From NCBI GenBank assembly GCA_945859605.1, contig OX243819.1, positions 2,176,861 through 2,240,860 on the forward strand: a stretch of DNA of 64,000 nt, read 5' to 3'. Position 1 is the stretch's first letter. Each line of letters opens with the position of its first letter. Shown piece by piece: positions 44,793 to 54,933 of this stretch. The stretch is from Lumbricus rubellus (Eukaryota; Annelida; Clitellata; Crassiclitellata; Lumbricidae). The notes beneath the pieces are model-generated. The model had not been told where the DNA came from. It worked only from the letters and a program-made list of their open reading frames with translations, and did not search any database. A program made the position numbers and the translations under genes.

Positions 44793-45741
44793 GGTTCTTG
44801 TGTGTTTCACGACCCCCAAAATTAAAAAAAATCGATGAAAAATACTTCCTGATGAAATAGAAGCGGGATGTATCGCGTGAGGGTCGGTTAGGGCTCAGGT
44901 TAGGCGTCGTGAGGGTCGGTTAGGGTTAGTTTTATGGTTAGTGCAGTCATTCTGCTGAAATTGAAGCTGGATTGATGAACAATAATTTTCAATGAAATAG
45001 AAGTTATATGGATGAAAAATATTGGCTTACGAAATAGAAGCGGGATTTAGCGAACAAATTCTTGCATAAACAGAAGCTGGATTAATGAAAAGGATTCTCA
45101 GCAAAATAGAAGTTGGGCAATCCTCCGAAGTCCGGTCCCAAATTATTTCGCATGTCTTATCACATAGATATGCTTCTCCAATGCTTACTTACTCACCCTA
45201 TATCTGAAATGGAAGCTGGATGAAGGTATTTTATGGCGGAAAGAGAAGCTGGATTGACGAAATTTACGGATCAGAAATGGAAGCTGGATGCAGGTTACTA
45301 ATAGGTTAAATAGAAGCTGGATTGACGAAAATAACGCTTGAGAAATGGAAGTCGGATTAATGATGAAACGCTTGAGAAATGGAAGCTGAATAAACGTAGT
45401 TTTATATCTGAAATGGAAGCTGAATTAAGGTAGTTTTATATCTTAAATGGAAGCATACTTAAAAAATACCTTAATCCAGCTTCCATTACTCAAGCGTTTG
45501 ATCATTAATCCAGCTTCTATTTCAGATATAAAATTACCTTACCTTACGTTTTCGGCAGTTATCTGCAAATGCTGTGCGCCAATTACAATATCTAGTAGTC
45601 GATGTGAACGGTTTGTAAAGTGACTGTGGGACAAATGCTGTGAAATAATTTGGGACCGGACTTCGGAGGATTGCCAAAGTCGGATTTATTAAACATAACG
45701 CTGCAACGTTACTTCTTTGGGTTGTCAAACCCACAAGTACC
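44793..45741. mobile_element. FB6 foldback element, exact 8-bp duplication CTCCTTTA, with nested FB7
   Basis: Flanked by CTCCTTTA at 44785-44792 and 45742-45749. The ends are GGTTCTTGTGTGTTTCACGA and CCCACAAGTACC. The interior has GGTTAGG-type telomere-like words at about 44880-44946 and core-array units. FB7 at 45117-45676 is inserted within it. Confidence 0.88.
45117..45676. mobile_element. FB7 foldback element nested in FB6
   Basis: Inverted ends GGCAATCCTCCGAAGTCCGG and its complement, extended by about 15 more paired bases (TCCCAAATTATTTCGCA). The surrounding FB6 copy at 11875-11900 runs through AGAAGTTGGATTTATT without it. Flanking GAAGTTGG and AAAGTCGG match at 6 of 8. The interior is made of core units in both orientations. 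Confidence 0.8.
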
Positions 45742-45749
45742 CTCCTTTA

Positions 45750-46034
45750 GTCTGTTGTATTCCATTTTTGGTAATGTTCCCGTTTAGCGCCGGAAATTAT
45801 TTAAATGGTTTCAATGGTAGCATTCGATATTATATACTCCTGGTTTAACTGATCGTTTCACTTTAGCATCAGAAAATATTAATGTCAATCGCCTCGTTGA
45901 GTAGTTGCTATCCAACTTCTATTTAGATAACCATTATTTTTTAATACTGCTCCAATTTAAGCAAGAATATTTCCACCAACCCAGCCAAACCTGGTTAAAT
46001 TATTAATTCATTACAAGAATTTGTATAGCGCCTC
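45750..46034. other. Intergenic spacer, nothing recognised
   Basis: One inverted core unit near 45910. No gene seen. Confidence 0.4.
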
Positions 46035-46920
46035 TGTTGGGCTGATGTGCTCTGCCATTGATGCCCTTTCTGGCTGGATGGCTTCTAATCGCTTGCAGTT
46101 AAATCCATCCAAAACCCAATTCATTTGGCTTGGCGGTCGCAGGCAATTGGCTGGTCTAGACCTGCACCATTTGGCTCAGACTTTCCCCCACATTGCTTTC
46201 TCTCATACAGTCCGTGATCTTGGAGTGACACTTGACCAAGAACTAAACCTCTCGCAGCATGTTAACCTAGTAACTCGAAGCTGCTATTATCAGCTCCGCC
46301 AGTTGCGTGTTGTCCTGCGGTCTCTATCTCACGATGCTGCTGTGGTCCTTGTTCACGCGTTTGTAACCAGCAGAATTGATCATTGCTGCTCAGTTCTTGT
46401 TGGTCACCCATCTAGCTTAATAGGGCGTCTTGACCGGGTCATGCGCTCTGCTGCTCGGCTTATTGGTCATATTCCAAAATTTTCCCCGGTCTCTGCCTAC
46501 ATGCGTAATGTTCTGCACTGGCTTCCTGTCTCGCAGCGCATCTCATACAGAATAGCAGCGCTTGTCTGGCGGTGCCTCACTGGCTGTGCTCCATCCTACT
46601 TATCTGATCTTTGTCGCCCTGTCTCCGACATAGCCTCCCGTCGAGCTTTACGCTCTTCGGCCAATGGGGAGCTGCTGGTCCCTCGAACCCGCTGTGCTAC
46701 CAGGCAGCGTAGAGCCTTCTCGGTTGTTGGCCCGTCCACATGGAATGGGCTCCCGCTTGCGCTACGCTCGCTACCTCGGAATAATTTGCCTGTCTTCTAC
46801 AAGTTACTTAAGACCTATTTTTTTAGCCGTGGCTGGGCTGGGAGCGCCTCTGAGTAGACTTCTTGAAGAGGCGCTATATAAGTTTTCGGAATGAATGAAT
46901 GAATGAATGAATGAATGAAT
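46035..46920 (+). pseudogene. CR1/L2-like LINE, 3' part of the reverse transcriptase
   Basis: A frame of about 275 codons (to 46857) covers the region after the reverse transcriptase catalytic core: W.ASN.LQLNPSKTQFIWLG, then a thumb and C-terminal domain with YRIAALVWRCL..CAPSYLSDL and FSVVGPSTWNGLPLALR. This is characteristic of CR1/L2-group LINE polyproteins. The catalytic YADD block is upstream and missing, so the copy is 5' truncated at insertion. After the stop come GAGGCGCTATATAAG and a run of AATG units, the usual 3' tail of the group. It interrupts the conserved block upstream of gene F. Inverted 3' tails of the same family occur at 51386-51446 and in the upstream blocks. Confidence 0.8.
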
Positions 46921-48545
46921 AAAGGGAAGAGCTCCCAACCCCACCATGGCCAAATAAAATTATCTTGAGATTAGAGAGAAGTGTCTGAGAAGTTCTGTAC
47001 ACGGAACGGAGCACCAAAGGGAAGCCATACCTGTTCCAGGGATCAGGATGAGTATTTGTTTTGTACTAATAAAGATTATGTACTTAGTTACTTACTTACT
47101 TTCCAAAAAGGTATGATTCTGCATAGTCTAGACCTGTGCCAGCCAAAGTTTTGTTTGTTCATTCGATTATTTCTAAAAACAATTCAATTCATTTATTGTA
47201 ACCATCAACAATAAACAATTAGCCATAGTGCAGCATGCTTCACATAACAGGATGGCAACAAGGAAGGCCCAAAGGGATGAATATCCCGCTAAGGGTGACA
47301 CCTATTTACTTGTACTATTTTAACTGGTGGCTATAGACGGTTAATGGCATGAATTGTTTAGTAGGCTATAAAAAGCATGAAAATTCAAATCATGTACAGT
47401 GAATTTAACTAATAAACATAAAACAGACAAAAGCAAATCAGTGCATATAAGGTTAAATATCTTTGTAATCATGAATTTTAGTCACCCAGCAGTTTTAGAT
47501 TTAGTGGTGTATAACTGTATATCAGATCCTTGTTCTAAGCACCCTGTAATGTTAAAGGGTAGAAGATCATGGGTGAACCAATACATAAAACCCCTATCTG
47601 GAAAGTCATTATTTGGTGAAACGTTAATAAATAAAATGATTGAAATAAAGGGCTTGAGTGACTAAGAAGTCTAAGAGGCTTAACTCCAGCTATAATACGT
47701 ATTGCACGTTTTTTTAGGTGCAACACTGTATGTATAACAGTACATTGACAACCTTGACAGTATGTCTACTTAATACCTGTGGTTGAGCTTGTTAGTGCAG
47801 GTTTTTATGTAGCATTCATGGGATAAAGTTCATGGAGTCTTTATAGCGGTGCATGAAATTTTGAAACCTTTGCAGAAAGTTATACAATGGATGGATTGAA
47901 CTGGCAATGGAAATTACTCTGACTTCAATATGTTATGTACACTAATTAAATGGAATTTATGTTTTTAAACAGTCTATTACTGAGATGTTGCTTCATTTTG
48001 ATAGGTCTCTGAAGTTCTTTTGATCAAGTGAATGATGGCAAGCAACATTATGTTGGAACTTATGACAGTTATTTGAGAATGCCTAGCTCTCAATGATCTT
48101 CATCAAGTCGAAATTTTCACCAGGAACGTTATCTACTGTATCATTAAATAACTTCTTCGGATCATATGACTCCTGATTAACAAGGACAGCTCGGGAAGTC
48201 CTATTCTACAAAAGTTGGATGGCTTGACTACTTCATCACAGGACTATTGTTTTCTGTGGAACTAATTTCTGACAAAGTTCCCAAAAGAAGTATTATTGAC
48301 ACTTGAAAGATGTGAAAATTTCCCTTGCATTAATCGTCCAAATGGAAAGTTTCTACACATGTGTGATGCTTTCACATGGAAATCACCCGTGCTGAAGAAA
48401 GTCGTAAGCCTGCAATTCAAATTATACCAAGAAATAATTTTGGTGAAAAAGCAAAAATTTCGTAAGAAATCATAGGACCCCAGTGTAATTCCAGCAACTC
48501 CTATGAGGAGACAACTGCCATTTATCATACCCTGAAAAACATTGG
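46921..48545 (+). promoter_or_regulatory. Upstream region of gene F, 3' splice site at 48003-48004
   Basis: The CAACCCCACCATGGCCAA and GAACGGAGCACCAAAG block is followed by unique sequence and then the acceptor CTTCATTTTGATAG. More diverged than the other units. No coding exon recognised. Confidence 0.45.
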
Positions 48546-50345
48546 TTGAAGGTGCATATGGAACCCGATACTAGCGAAACACCATGCAAGTACCAGCAAT
48601 GTCAAAGACCATTTGCTCTAAATATTCATAAAAATGCAAGTATGAGAATCCAAGTTAGAAAGAAATCCTACAAATGTCAGTTATGTGAGAAATCATTTGC
48701 TGCAAGTGGTGCTCTCAAAAAGCACATGAGAATTCATACTGGGAAGGAAACCTACAATTGCCAGTTATGTGAGAAATCATTTGCAAACAGTTATTATATG
48801 AAAACACACATGAGATTCCATACTGGGGAGAAACCATACAAATGTCAGTTATGTGAGAAATCATTTGCAAACAGTTATTATATGAAAACACACATGAGAT
48901 TCCATACTGGGGAGAAACCATACATATGTCAGTTTTGTGAGAAATCATTTGCTGCAAGTGATGCTCTGAAAAATCACATGAGAATTCATACTGGGGAGAA
49001 CCCATACAATTGCCAGTTATGTGAGAAATCATTTGAAAACAGTTATTATATGAAAACACACATGAGATTCCATACCGGGGAGAAACCATACAAATGTCAG
49101 TTATGTCAGACATCATTTTTTACAGGTTCTCACCTACGAAATCATTTAACAACTCATACTGGTGAGAAACCATACAGATGTCAGTTATGTCAGAAATCAT
49201 TTACTCAAAGTAGTAATATGAAAAGACACATGATAATCCATACTGAAGGTAGTAGTCTGAAAACGGGAAACCATACTGGGGAGAAACCATACCAATGTCA
49301 GTTTTGTCAGAAATCGTTTTCTCAAACTTATGACTTGAAAATGCACACCAGAACCCATACTGGGGAGAAACCATACACATGTCAGTTATGTCTGAAATCA
49401 TTTACTCAAAATGGCCATCTGAAAATACACATGATGAGTCATACAGGTTATAAACCACACGAATGTCGGTTATGTCAGAAATTATTTATTTCAAGGAGTC
49501 ACCTAAGAGGACATTTGAGAACACATACTGGGGAGAAACCATACAAATGTCAGATATGTCAGACGTCATTTTATACAGGTACTCGATTAAGAAACCATTT
49601 GAGAACCCATACTGGGGAGAAACCATATAAATGTATGTTGTGTCAGAAATCATTTTCTCAAGGTAGGGATCTGAAAGTGCACATGAGAAACCATACTGGG
49701 GAGAAACCATACAAATGTCAGTTATGTCAGAAGTCATTTACTAGAGGTGATAGTCTGAAAATGCACATGAGAATCCATACTGGGGAGAAACCATACAAAT
49801 GTCAGTTATGTCAGAAGTCATTTACTGAAGGTGGTCATCTGAAAACTCATCTGAAAACTCATACTAGCGAAAATCCGTTCATTTGTGAGATTTGTAAAAG
49901 AGAATTCGTCCGACTTGGAAGTCTAAAGAGACACATGAGATCTCATACGAATGGGAGGCAACACACATGCGATAAGCCTTCTCGTAAAGGTAGTTCTTCA
50001 ACAAAGCCGCCAGGAATACATTACCAGGGGATAAAAATAATTAAAATTGAATCCAATGGTGACCTACCTGTTCAATTCATTACATTAGGCCGACGTAGCG
50101 GAGACGTTATGGATAAACCAAATGACCGGCTCTCGTGGAACATTCATTCGGATTCCAATGAAGCAACAAGTTTCTTTATAGAAAGTAACAAAGTCAAATC
50201 ACCTGAGGATGTAAAACCGTACCTGGAAAGATCTTTCGGATGTGGTATTTGCAGTGAAATGCTTGAAATTGAGAAGGAATTTCTTGAGCATTGTTCTGGC
50301 CATCGCTTTTCCTCAACTGACGACTTATTTCTCGATCTCTGCTGA
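48546..50345 (+). CDS. C2H2 zinc-finger protein F (15 fingers plus tail finger)
   Basis: 599 residues, the most diverged member. Its N-terminus keeps, in frame, a degenerate finger (PCKYQQCQRPFALNIH) that survives only as frame-shifted relics upstream of genes B to E, so F preserves the older gene start. Fifteen C2H2 fingers follow. The first five have the unusual CEKSF core, and three carry the same NSYYMKTH helix, showing recent duplication. One linker is replaced by a partial finger repeat (EGSSLKTGNHTGEKP). The tail is the family type with a lone C2H2-type finger and DDLFLDLC. Probably nuclear and DNA-binding; the target is unknown and no effector domain is seen. Confidence 0.88.
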   Translation: MKVHMEPDTSETPCKYQQCQRPFALNIHKNASMRIQVRKKSYKCQLCEKSFAASGALKKHMRIHTGKETYNCQLCEKSFANSYYMKTHMRFHTGEKPYKCQLCEKSFANSYYMKTHMRFHTGEKPYICQFCEKSFAASDALKNHMRIHTGENPYNCQLCEKSFENSYYMKTHMRFHTGEKPYKCQLCQTSFFTGSHLRNHLTTHTGEKPYRCQLCQKSFTQSSNMKRHMIIHTEGSSLKTGNHTGEKPYQCQFCQKSFSQTYDLKMHTRTHTGEKPYTCQLCLKSFTQNGHLKIHMMSHTGYKPHECRLCQKLFISRSHLRGHLRTHTGEKPYKCQICQTSFYTGTRLRNHLRTHTGEKPYKCMLCQKSFSQGRDLKVHMRNHTGEKPYKCQLCQKSFTRGDSLKMHMRIHTGEKPYKCQLCQKSFTEGGHLKTHLKTHTSENPFICEICKREFVRLGSLKRHMRSHTNGRQHTCDKPSRKGSSSTKPPGIHYQGIKIIKIESNGDLPVQFITLGRRSGDVMDKPNDRLSWNIHSDSNEATSFFIESNKVKSPEDVKPYLERSFGCGICSEMLEIEKEFLEHCSGHRFSSTDDLFLDLC

Positions 50346-50635
50346 TTTGTTGTTTTCAACACCTGTGGTTGAATGTTGAAGATTGACAACAACACTCTTG
50401 TAATTACTAAATACATGTAGTACATTTCATTGTGGACATAAGATGCCTAGTGATATGTTTGTACTGGTCAACATATTAACTCCAAAGTTCTTTTGCATCA
50501 GCCTCAGGCACTTGCAGACTTTGCATAAGGTGTTACAGGGCTCCATCTGTAGGACTAGATTCTGTAAAAATTTTGAAAATTGAATAGCCTACTCTTATTG
50601 GTGTGCTCTGCGTTGATTGACTTTGTGATGACTTA
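50346..50635. other. 3' flank of gene F, no gene seen
   Basis: Diverged relative of the flanks after the other zinc-finger genes (GTTGAAGATTGACAACAA). Nothing else recognised. Confidence 0.45.
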
Positions 50636-50866
50636 TTGTTTTATGATTTCATTCCTGACTTTAGTGCAGTTGTTACAATAGATATAGTCTCCATTTCGTA
50701 CATTGCGCGTGCTTCTAGGGCAAAAAGTTCTTGCATCACACTGCTATGCCCTCCAATCACTTCATCACTGAAATTCGCAAACCGTTCCATGGCCATTGCA
50801 CTTCCACCTCTCTGGAACAAACTTCCGCCAGCACTACGACAAACTGCAGACCCATCATATGATTGA
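50636..50866 (+). pseudogene. LINE reverse transcriptase C-terminal scrap
   Basis: The last half of this frame reads SLKFANRSMAIALPPLWNKL followed by PPALRQ, which fits the W.N.LP..LR block at the C-terminus of CR1/Jockey-group reverse transcriptases (compare FSVVGPSTWNGLPLALR at 46.7 kb). It is a short dead fragment. Confidence 0.5.
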
Positions 50867-52640
50867 GCTCGAAAAAAAATCGCTATCTCCCCACAGATCT
50901 TTCACTCGAGACTAAAAATATTGCTCTTTCATAATTCTTATCCTGATTTTTCTTCTCTCACACCTCGTCATTTCAACTCGAAACATCATCCACAATGGCC
51001 GCCTGTGTAACTCCTTTTCTGGCGCTCTGCCTATCGATTTTGCTTTTATTAAACGCCTTTGACATAGCGCTGTAGAAGTCTCGAGATTGCGATTACTAAA
51101 CTGTGCACCTTCATTTCACATAAATTCCTACAGTTTAAATCGAAATTTGTGAGTAGGGGTAATAGAGCCGCGGTACCCACTCAACACCCCCTCCTTCCTC
51201 ATTATGTAATTTATATAAGGATAGAGCGCTACCCGTGGCCAATGGCAATTAAGCCTCCAAATTGTCACGTGACCTGTCAATCAAGACACACAGGCTACAA
51301 CTGTCAATCAACTAATCACTCTCTTTATCTGTGTGTATAAATTATGTGTCCTACTATCTCTGTCATTCATTAATTTCGAAAATTTATGTAACGCCCCTTC
51401 AAGAAGACTACTCAGGGGCGCTTCCAGCCCAGCCACGGCTAAAACTTAGACAAATCAACGGAAGACAAACGCAACAACTACAGACGAATTTTATTCAAGT
51501 GACGCGTTGAACACAGAAAATTAACATCATTTCAAATAATTATGAACTGCAATCATTTTTACTATCAATGAACGCTGCTATTAATTATCAATGGACGCAA
51601 AATTATTCCTACTCAGACCTATTTTTGGCAATATTAATTAGAACTGTAACGAACATTCGTTTGATATTCGTATTTGCTGTGGCCGAATATCTATTCGGTG
51701 TTCGGCCGAATAGTTACAGTCGGACCGAATACGATGAGTGGTCACGTGACATCTGTATCTGCATAATTATGCGGCGGGTGCCACAGCGAGAGCATGGAGC
51801 TATCACATGGGCTCTCTCATCACTAACTCTCATTATTTAACTCCTAACTCTCTCATTAACAAAATAATTATTATGCTGTGGGTGACAATTTTTACGCTAG
51901 GCTAAACAGTTCCATTCCTGGTTTACACAGAATGCATGGCAGAATTAGGATGCAAAATGTGCATGTAGGCCTAGTTAACTGTTGACTTTTAGTTTTATGT
52001 ATTAATTTACTGAACTGAAGCTAAATTGCTTAATTATATTATACGATTGATGTTTTCAATGTTGTCGAACTTGTCGGTAAAACTATTATGTACACTATTC
52101 GTAGTTGGTCCAATTAGTCGTATTCGGCCGAATAGTTACATGTATAATCACCTATTCGGTAGCAGCCCTGATAATAATTAGTAGTAGGTCTATTACTATT
52201 TATTGCACAAATTAGGCTATCAGGATCATTTTCTAGGACAGAAACAGCAGAAATTGTTCTGCAACATTTGAAAGTTGACAACATCTACTGATTAAGCTGA
52301 TTTGATCAAATCACACAAATCGCAGACATCAAAGAGGGGACATAATCAAATCATCGATCCATGGCTAATCGTGATTACTTGGAAGAAACATTGATTATGC
52401 AGTTGGATACGCACTTAGCCTAGGATAATATGGAAACTTAATACATGGATATGATTATTCACATTAAATATGTCAATCATTCAAGTTATCAGTCAAACAA
52501 ATAATAGTAGCCGAATTAAACGTCAATTGGTCTGGAAATAACTCAATCAATCTACGAATCTATCCATGAATCCAGTGGGGTCTTGCCCCAAAACATATGG
52601 CTGACGTAATCACTCAGCTTCCTCCCACCATCCACCTCAT
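50867..52640. other. Intergenic, with inverted LINE tail and possible hAT-type scrap
   Basis: 51386-51446 is the inverted 3' tail of the CR1/L2-like LINE (GCCCAGCCACGGCTAAAA). About 51665-52172 contains several CGGCCGAATA words. Read inverted from 52172, it starts CAGGGCTGCTACCGAATAGG, as some hAT termini do. No matching left end or 8-bp duplication was found. The rest is unassigned. Confidence 0.35.
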
Positions 52641-52910
52641 TCAACCAACAGACTTGAACTCTTAGTTTCTCGCTCTAGAACTGCTATGGCTCAGTCTCGA
52701 TCATTTGCCTCAATTGGTCCTTCTCTTTGGAATGCGCTTTCTCCTTTTGCTCGCTCTCCACTTCTGTCTGGTGTTCTCTCTTTTTCCTTCTCTCTTCTCA
52801 AAAACTTCTTCTCGCATGCTGCAGGGTTCTGTGCAGTTGGGGCACTTCTGAACGTCATCTTACTATAAGCGGCGCTATATAAATGGTTAAATACAATGCA
52901 ATACAATCCG
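52641..52910 (+). pseudogene. LINE 3' end (CR1/L2-like)
   Basis: Reads RSFASIGPSLWNALSPFARS and, after the frame ends, TAAGCGGCGCTATATAAATGG, parallel to GAGGCGCTATATAAG at the end of the LINE at 46.9 kb. A truncated copy with no enzyme core. Confidence 0.6.
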
Positions 52911-52984
52911 GAAATCACTCCACCCATCAATCAATCATGCAGTCAATCTATCACACAAGTAGTAGTTAATCTTCGCTTCTGGAT

Positions 52985-53269
52985 GTCTTTTATTATTTCC
53001 TGAGGGGGGTGCTCGGTAGTACAGTGGATAGCGCGCTGGACTGTCGACCAAGAGGTCAGGGGTTCAATTCCCCGCCGGGGCAGAAATTTGTAACGAGATT
53101 TCTGTTCCTCTAGCCGACTCAGCTATGATGAGTACACGGTCAGTGGATGATGAGGGAGAGGATTGGCCACTGCCCTTTGAGGGTCTTTTATTATTTCCTG
53201 AGGGGGGTGCTCGGTAGTACAGTGGTTAGCGCGCTGGACTGTCAACCAAGAGGTCTTTTATTATTTCCT
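52985..53269 (+). repeat. tRNA-derived SINE and a shortened copy among three 17-bp direct repeats
   Basis: GTCTTTTATTATTTCCT occurs at 52985-53001, 53183-53199 and 53253-53269. The first interval (53002-53182) holds a tRNA-like head with TAGTACAGTGG (A box) and GGTTCAATTCC (B box), and anticodon-loop sequence like tRNA-Asp(GTC), then about 100 bp of body. The second (53200-53252) holds only the first 53 bp of the same SINE and ends before the B box. The acceptor arms do not pair, so this is not a functional tRNA gene. Confidence 0.7.
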
Positions 53270-53648
53270 TCCTGATTCCTCCTCTTCTCCTTTGGGGTAT
53301 TTTATTATTTTTCCTGATGCATAATTAATTACTTAGCTACCTTTTAAGAAGCCTGATATTGAAGATAAATTAAGTTTAAATGGTGCTAAAGGATAAACTA
53401 GGGGTGTACCTATTAAAAGCCACGCAGCAACCGGCCTATAACATCGTTGACACTTCACACAGAGCACAATACGATAGATCTTATGACACGCGGTGCAATG
53501 CGATAAAGTCTTATCCTACGCGGTGCAATTTGTTGAAAAATCGTCCTTCACCTCTGAATCTGTCCCCAAACTTCCGGTTCTGTCCCCAAGATAAATGTTT
53601 GTCCCGAGATAGACAACTTTACAGGACACGAAGACGCAAATAAACTTT
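53270..53648. other. Spacer before the Polinton, boundary unclear
   Basis: A short open frame here translates two imperfect direct repeats (ACGCGGTGCAAT at about 53490 and 53518) and repeated CTGTCCCCAA words. I do not regard it as a gene. It could belong to the left terminal repeat of the Polinton or to the host. Confidence 0.35.
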
Positions 53649-53831
53649 TTTCTAAATTTTTTTTCTAAATTTGTTTCTAGGAATTTTTTTCTAGGTTTTT
53701 TTTCCTAGGTTTTTTTTCTAACTTTTTTTTTTAGGTTTTTTTTTCTAACTTTTTTTTTCTAGGTTTTTTTTTCTTTTAGGTTTTTTTTTTTTAGGTTTTT
53801 TTTTTTTTGTTTTTTTTTTTTTTTTTTTTAG
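53649..53831. repeat. T-rich quasi-repeat at the presumed left end of the Polinton
   Basis: About 180 bp of T runs broken by CTAGG, CTAAC and TTAGG at intervals of roughly 12-20 bases. It lies just outside the integrase gene, where Polintons carry their terminal inverted repeats. The other terminus is outside the window, so the terminal repeat and the target duplication cannot be confirmed. Confidence 0.5.
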
Positions 53832-54001
53832 TCATCCGTCCCAAAAAGTCAAGAATTTTGTTTTCTCGAATGTCTTTTTCTTCTTAGAACAGGCTGCGAA
53901 TGTACAGTATAACTTGTTATTAAAGCGTGTTCTTATTCATACAAAAGTAATGATTGCACAAGAGCTGCAGTAAAAACAATTTGATAATAGTAGTAGTAAA
54001 T

Positions 54002-54933
54002 TCACAATGACATCAAGTTTTTATTATCAATCCATGAATTGAATGAATCATCATAGCCTAACCATTTCACCAAAGACCGATTTCCTCTTTTCCTAATAAT
54101 CTTTTCTATTTTAAATGTATCTTGCGTTGTCGATTGTAGCTCAGGCTCATAAAATGTCCCTTTTATTTCTTCTCCATGATAGTCAGATATTTTATAGGTT
54201 ATTGGGTCTGTGTATTGGATATGTGTTATAGTAAAAACCTCCTGTGTCCACCTTTGAGTGAAACCTTTCTCGAATGTCTTTTTCTTCTTAGAAATTCTTA
54301 CTTTATCTCCGACTGAAAATTTAGGTTTAATAGTTTCAGGTACAGCGTCGCCGTATAAATTCATCCACACAACCCATTCGTTTGCTTTGATACTCGCTTT
54401 AACAGGAGTCATTTTAATGGAAGAATGTCTTGTGGTGTTGTATAAATTAACCATATTATCTAAAACATCGATATATCTCTGAGTTGAATTTGCTGTAAAA
54501 TATTTGAACATTTTCTCTTTCACTGTTCTATTAAATCTCTCTACGATACAAGATTTCTCTTCGTTCTCAGTTGAATACAACTCCATACCTAATGATTTTA
54601 CCTGTTTATTGTAGAATTCAGATCCCTTATCGACCCAAAGTTTTTCACCCCTTCTTTTACTCGTATTAAATATTTTAACGAAAGCATCTGCCACAGATTC
54701 TCCGCGCTTATCTTTTAACGGCTGAATAAATGCATACTTGGAAAATATATCGATGACGCTTAACAAATATTTCACACCAGAATTAAATTTAGCAAAAGCC
54801 TGCATGTCAATCAAGTCAGCCGCCCAAACTTTGTCCACTCCCTGCACATAAACAACTCGCTTCCTGAACTTCCTGACTATAGGTTTATGCAATTCGTCAG
54901 CAAGTTGGTCTGTCCATCTCAGAGTTTTTTTTT
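54002..54933 (-). CDS. Polinton integrase, DDE type with C-terminal chromodomain
   Basis: Numbering from codon TTG at 54892-54890 as residue 1: retroviral-type integrase core with catalytic residues Asp26 (WAADLIDM), Asp88 (WVDKGSEF) and Glu118 (IVERFNRT), then a chromodomain-like end (FKIEKIIRK..., VKWLGYDDSFNSWID). It would join the element's DNA ends to the host chromosome. The usual N-terminal zinc/helical region is missing. The frame is open back to 54973 but contains no ATG before residue 30, which lies after the first catalytic Asp. A normal AUG start would therefore destroy the enzyme. The frame overlaps the end of the phospholipase-like gene at an A9 run, which suggests -1 frameshifting. 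Splicing, a non-AUG start, or a homopolymer error in the assembly are alternatives. Confidence 0.85.

Noticed and set aside
51568..51840. 90-codon frame MNAAINYQW...
   Set aside because: No family resemblance, and it lies in repeat-derived DNA with GGCCGAATA words.
51665..52172. hAT-type MITE with CGGCCGAATA words and CAGGGCTGC end
   Set aside because: Only one plausible end is visible and no 8-bp duplication was found. Kept only as a remark in the intergenic entry.
53002..53085. Functional tRNA-Asp gene
   Set aside because: A and B boxes and a GTC-like anticodon loop are present, but the acceptor arms do not pair and the unit continues as a SINE with flanking direct repeats.
53380..53643. 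87-codon frame before the Polinton
   Set aside because: Contains direct repeats and ends at the T-rich region. No family resemblance, so more likely non-coding.
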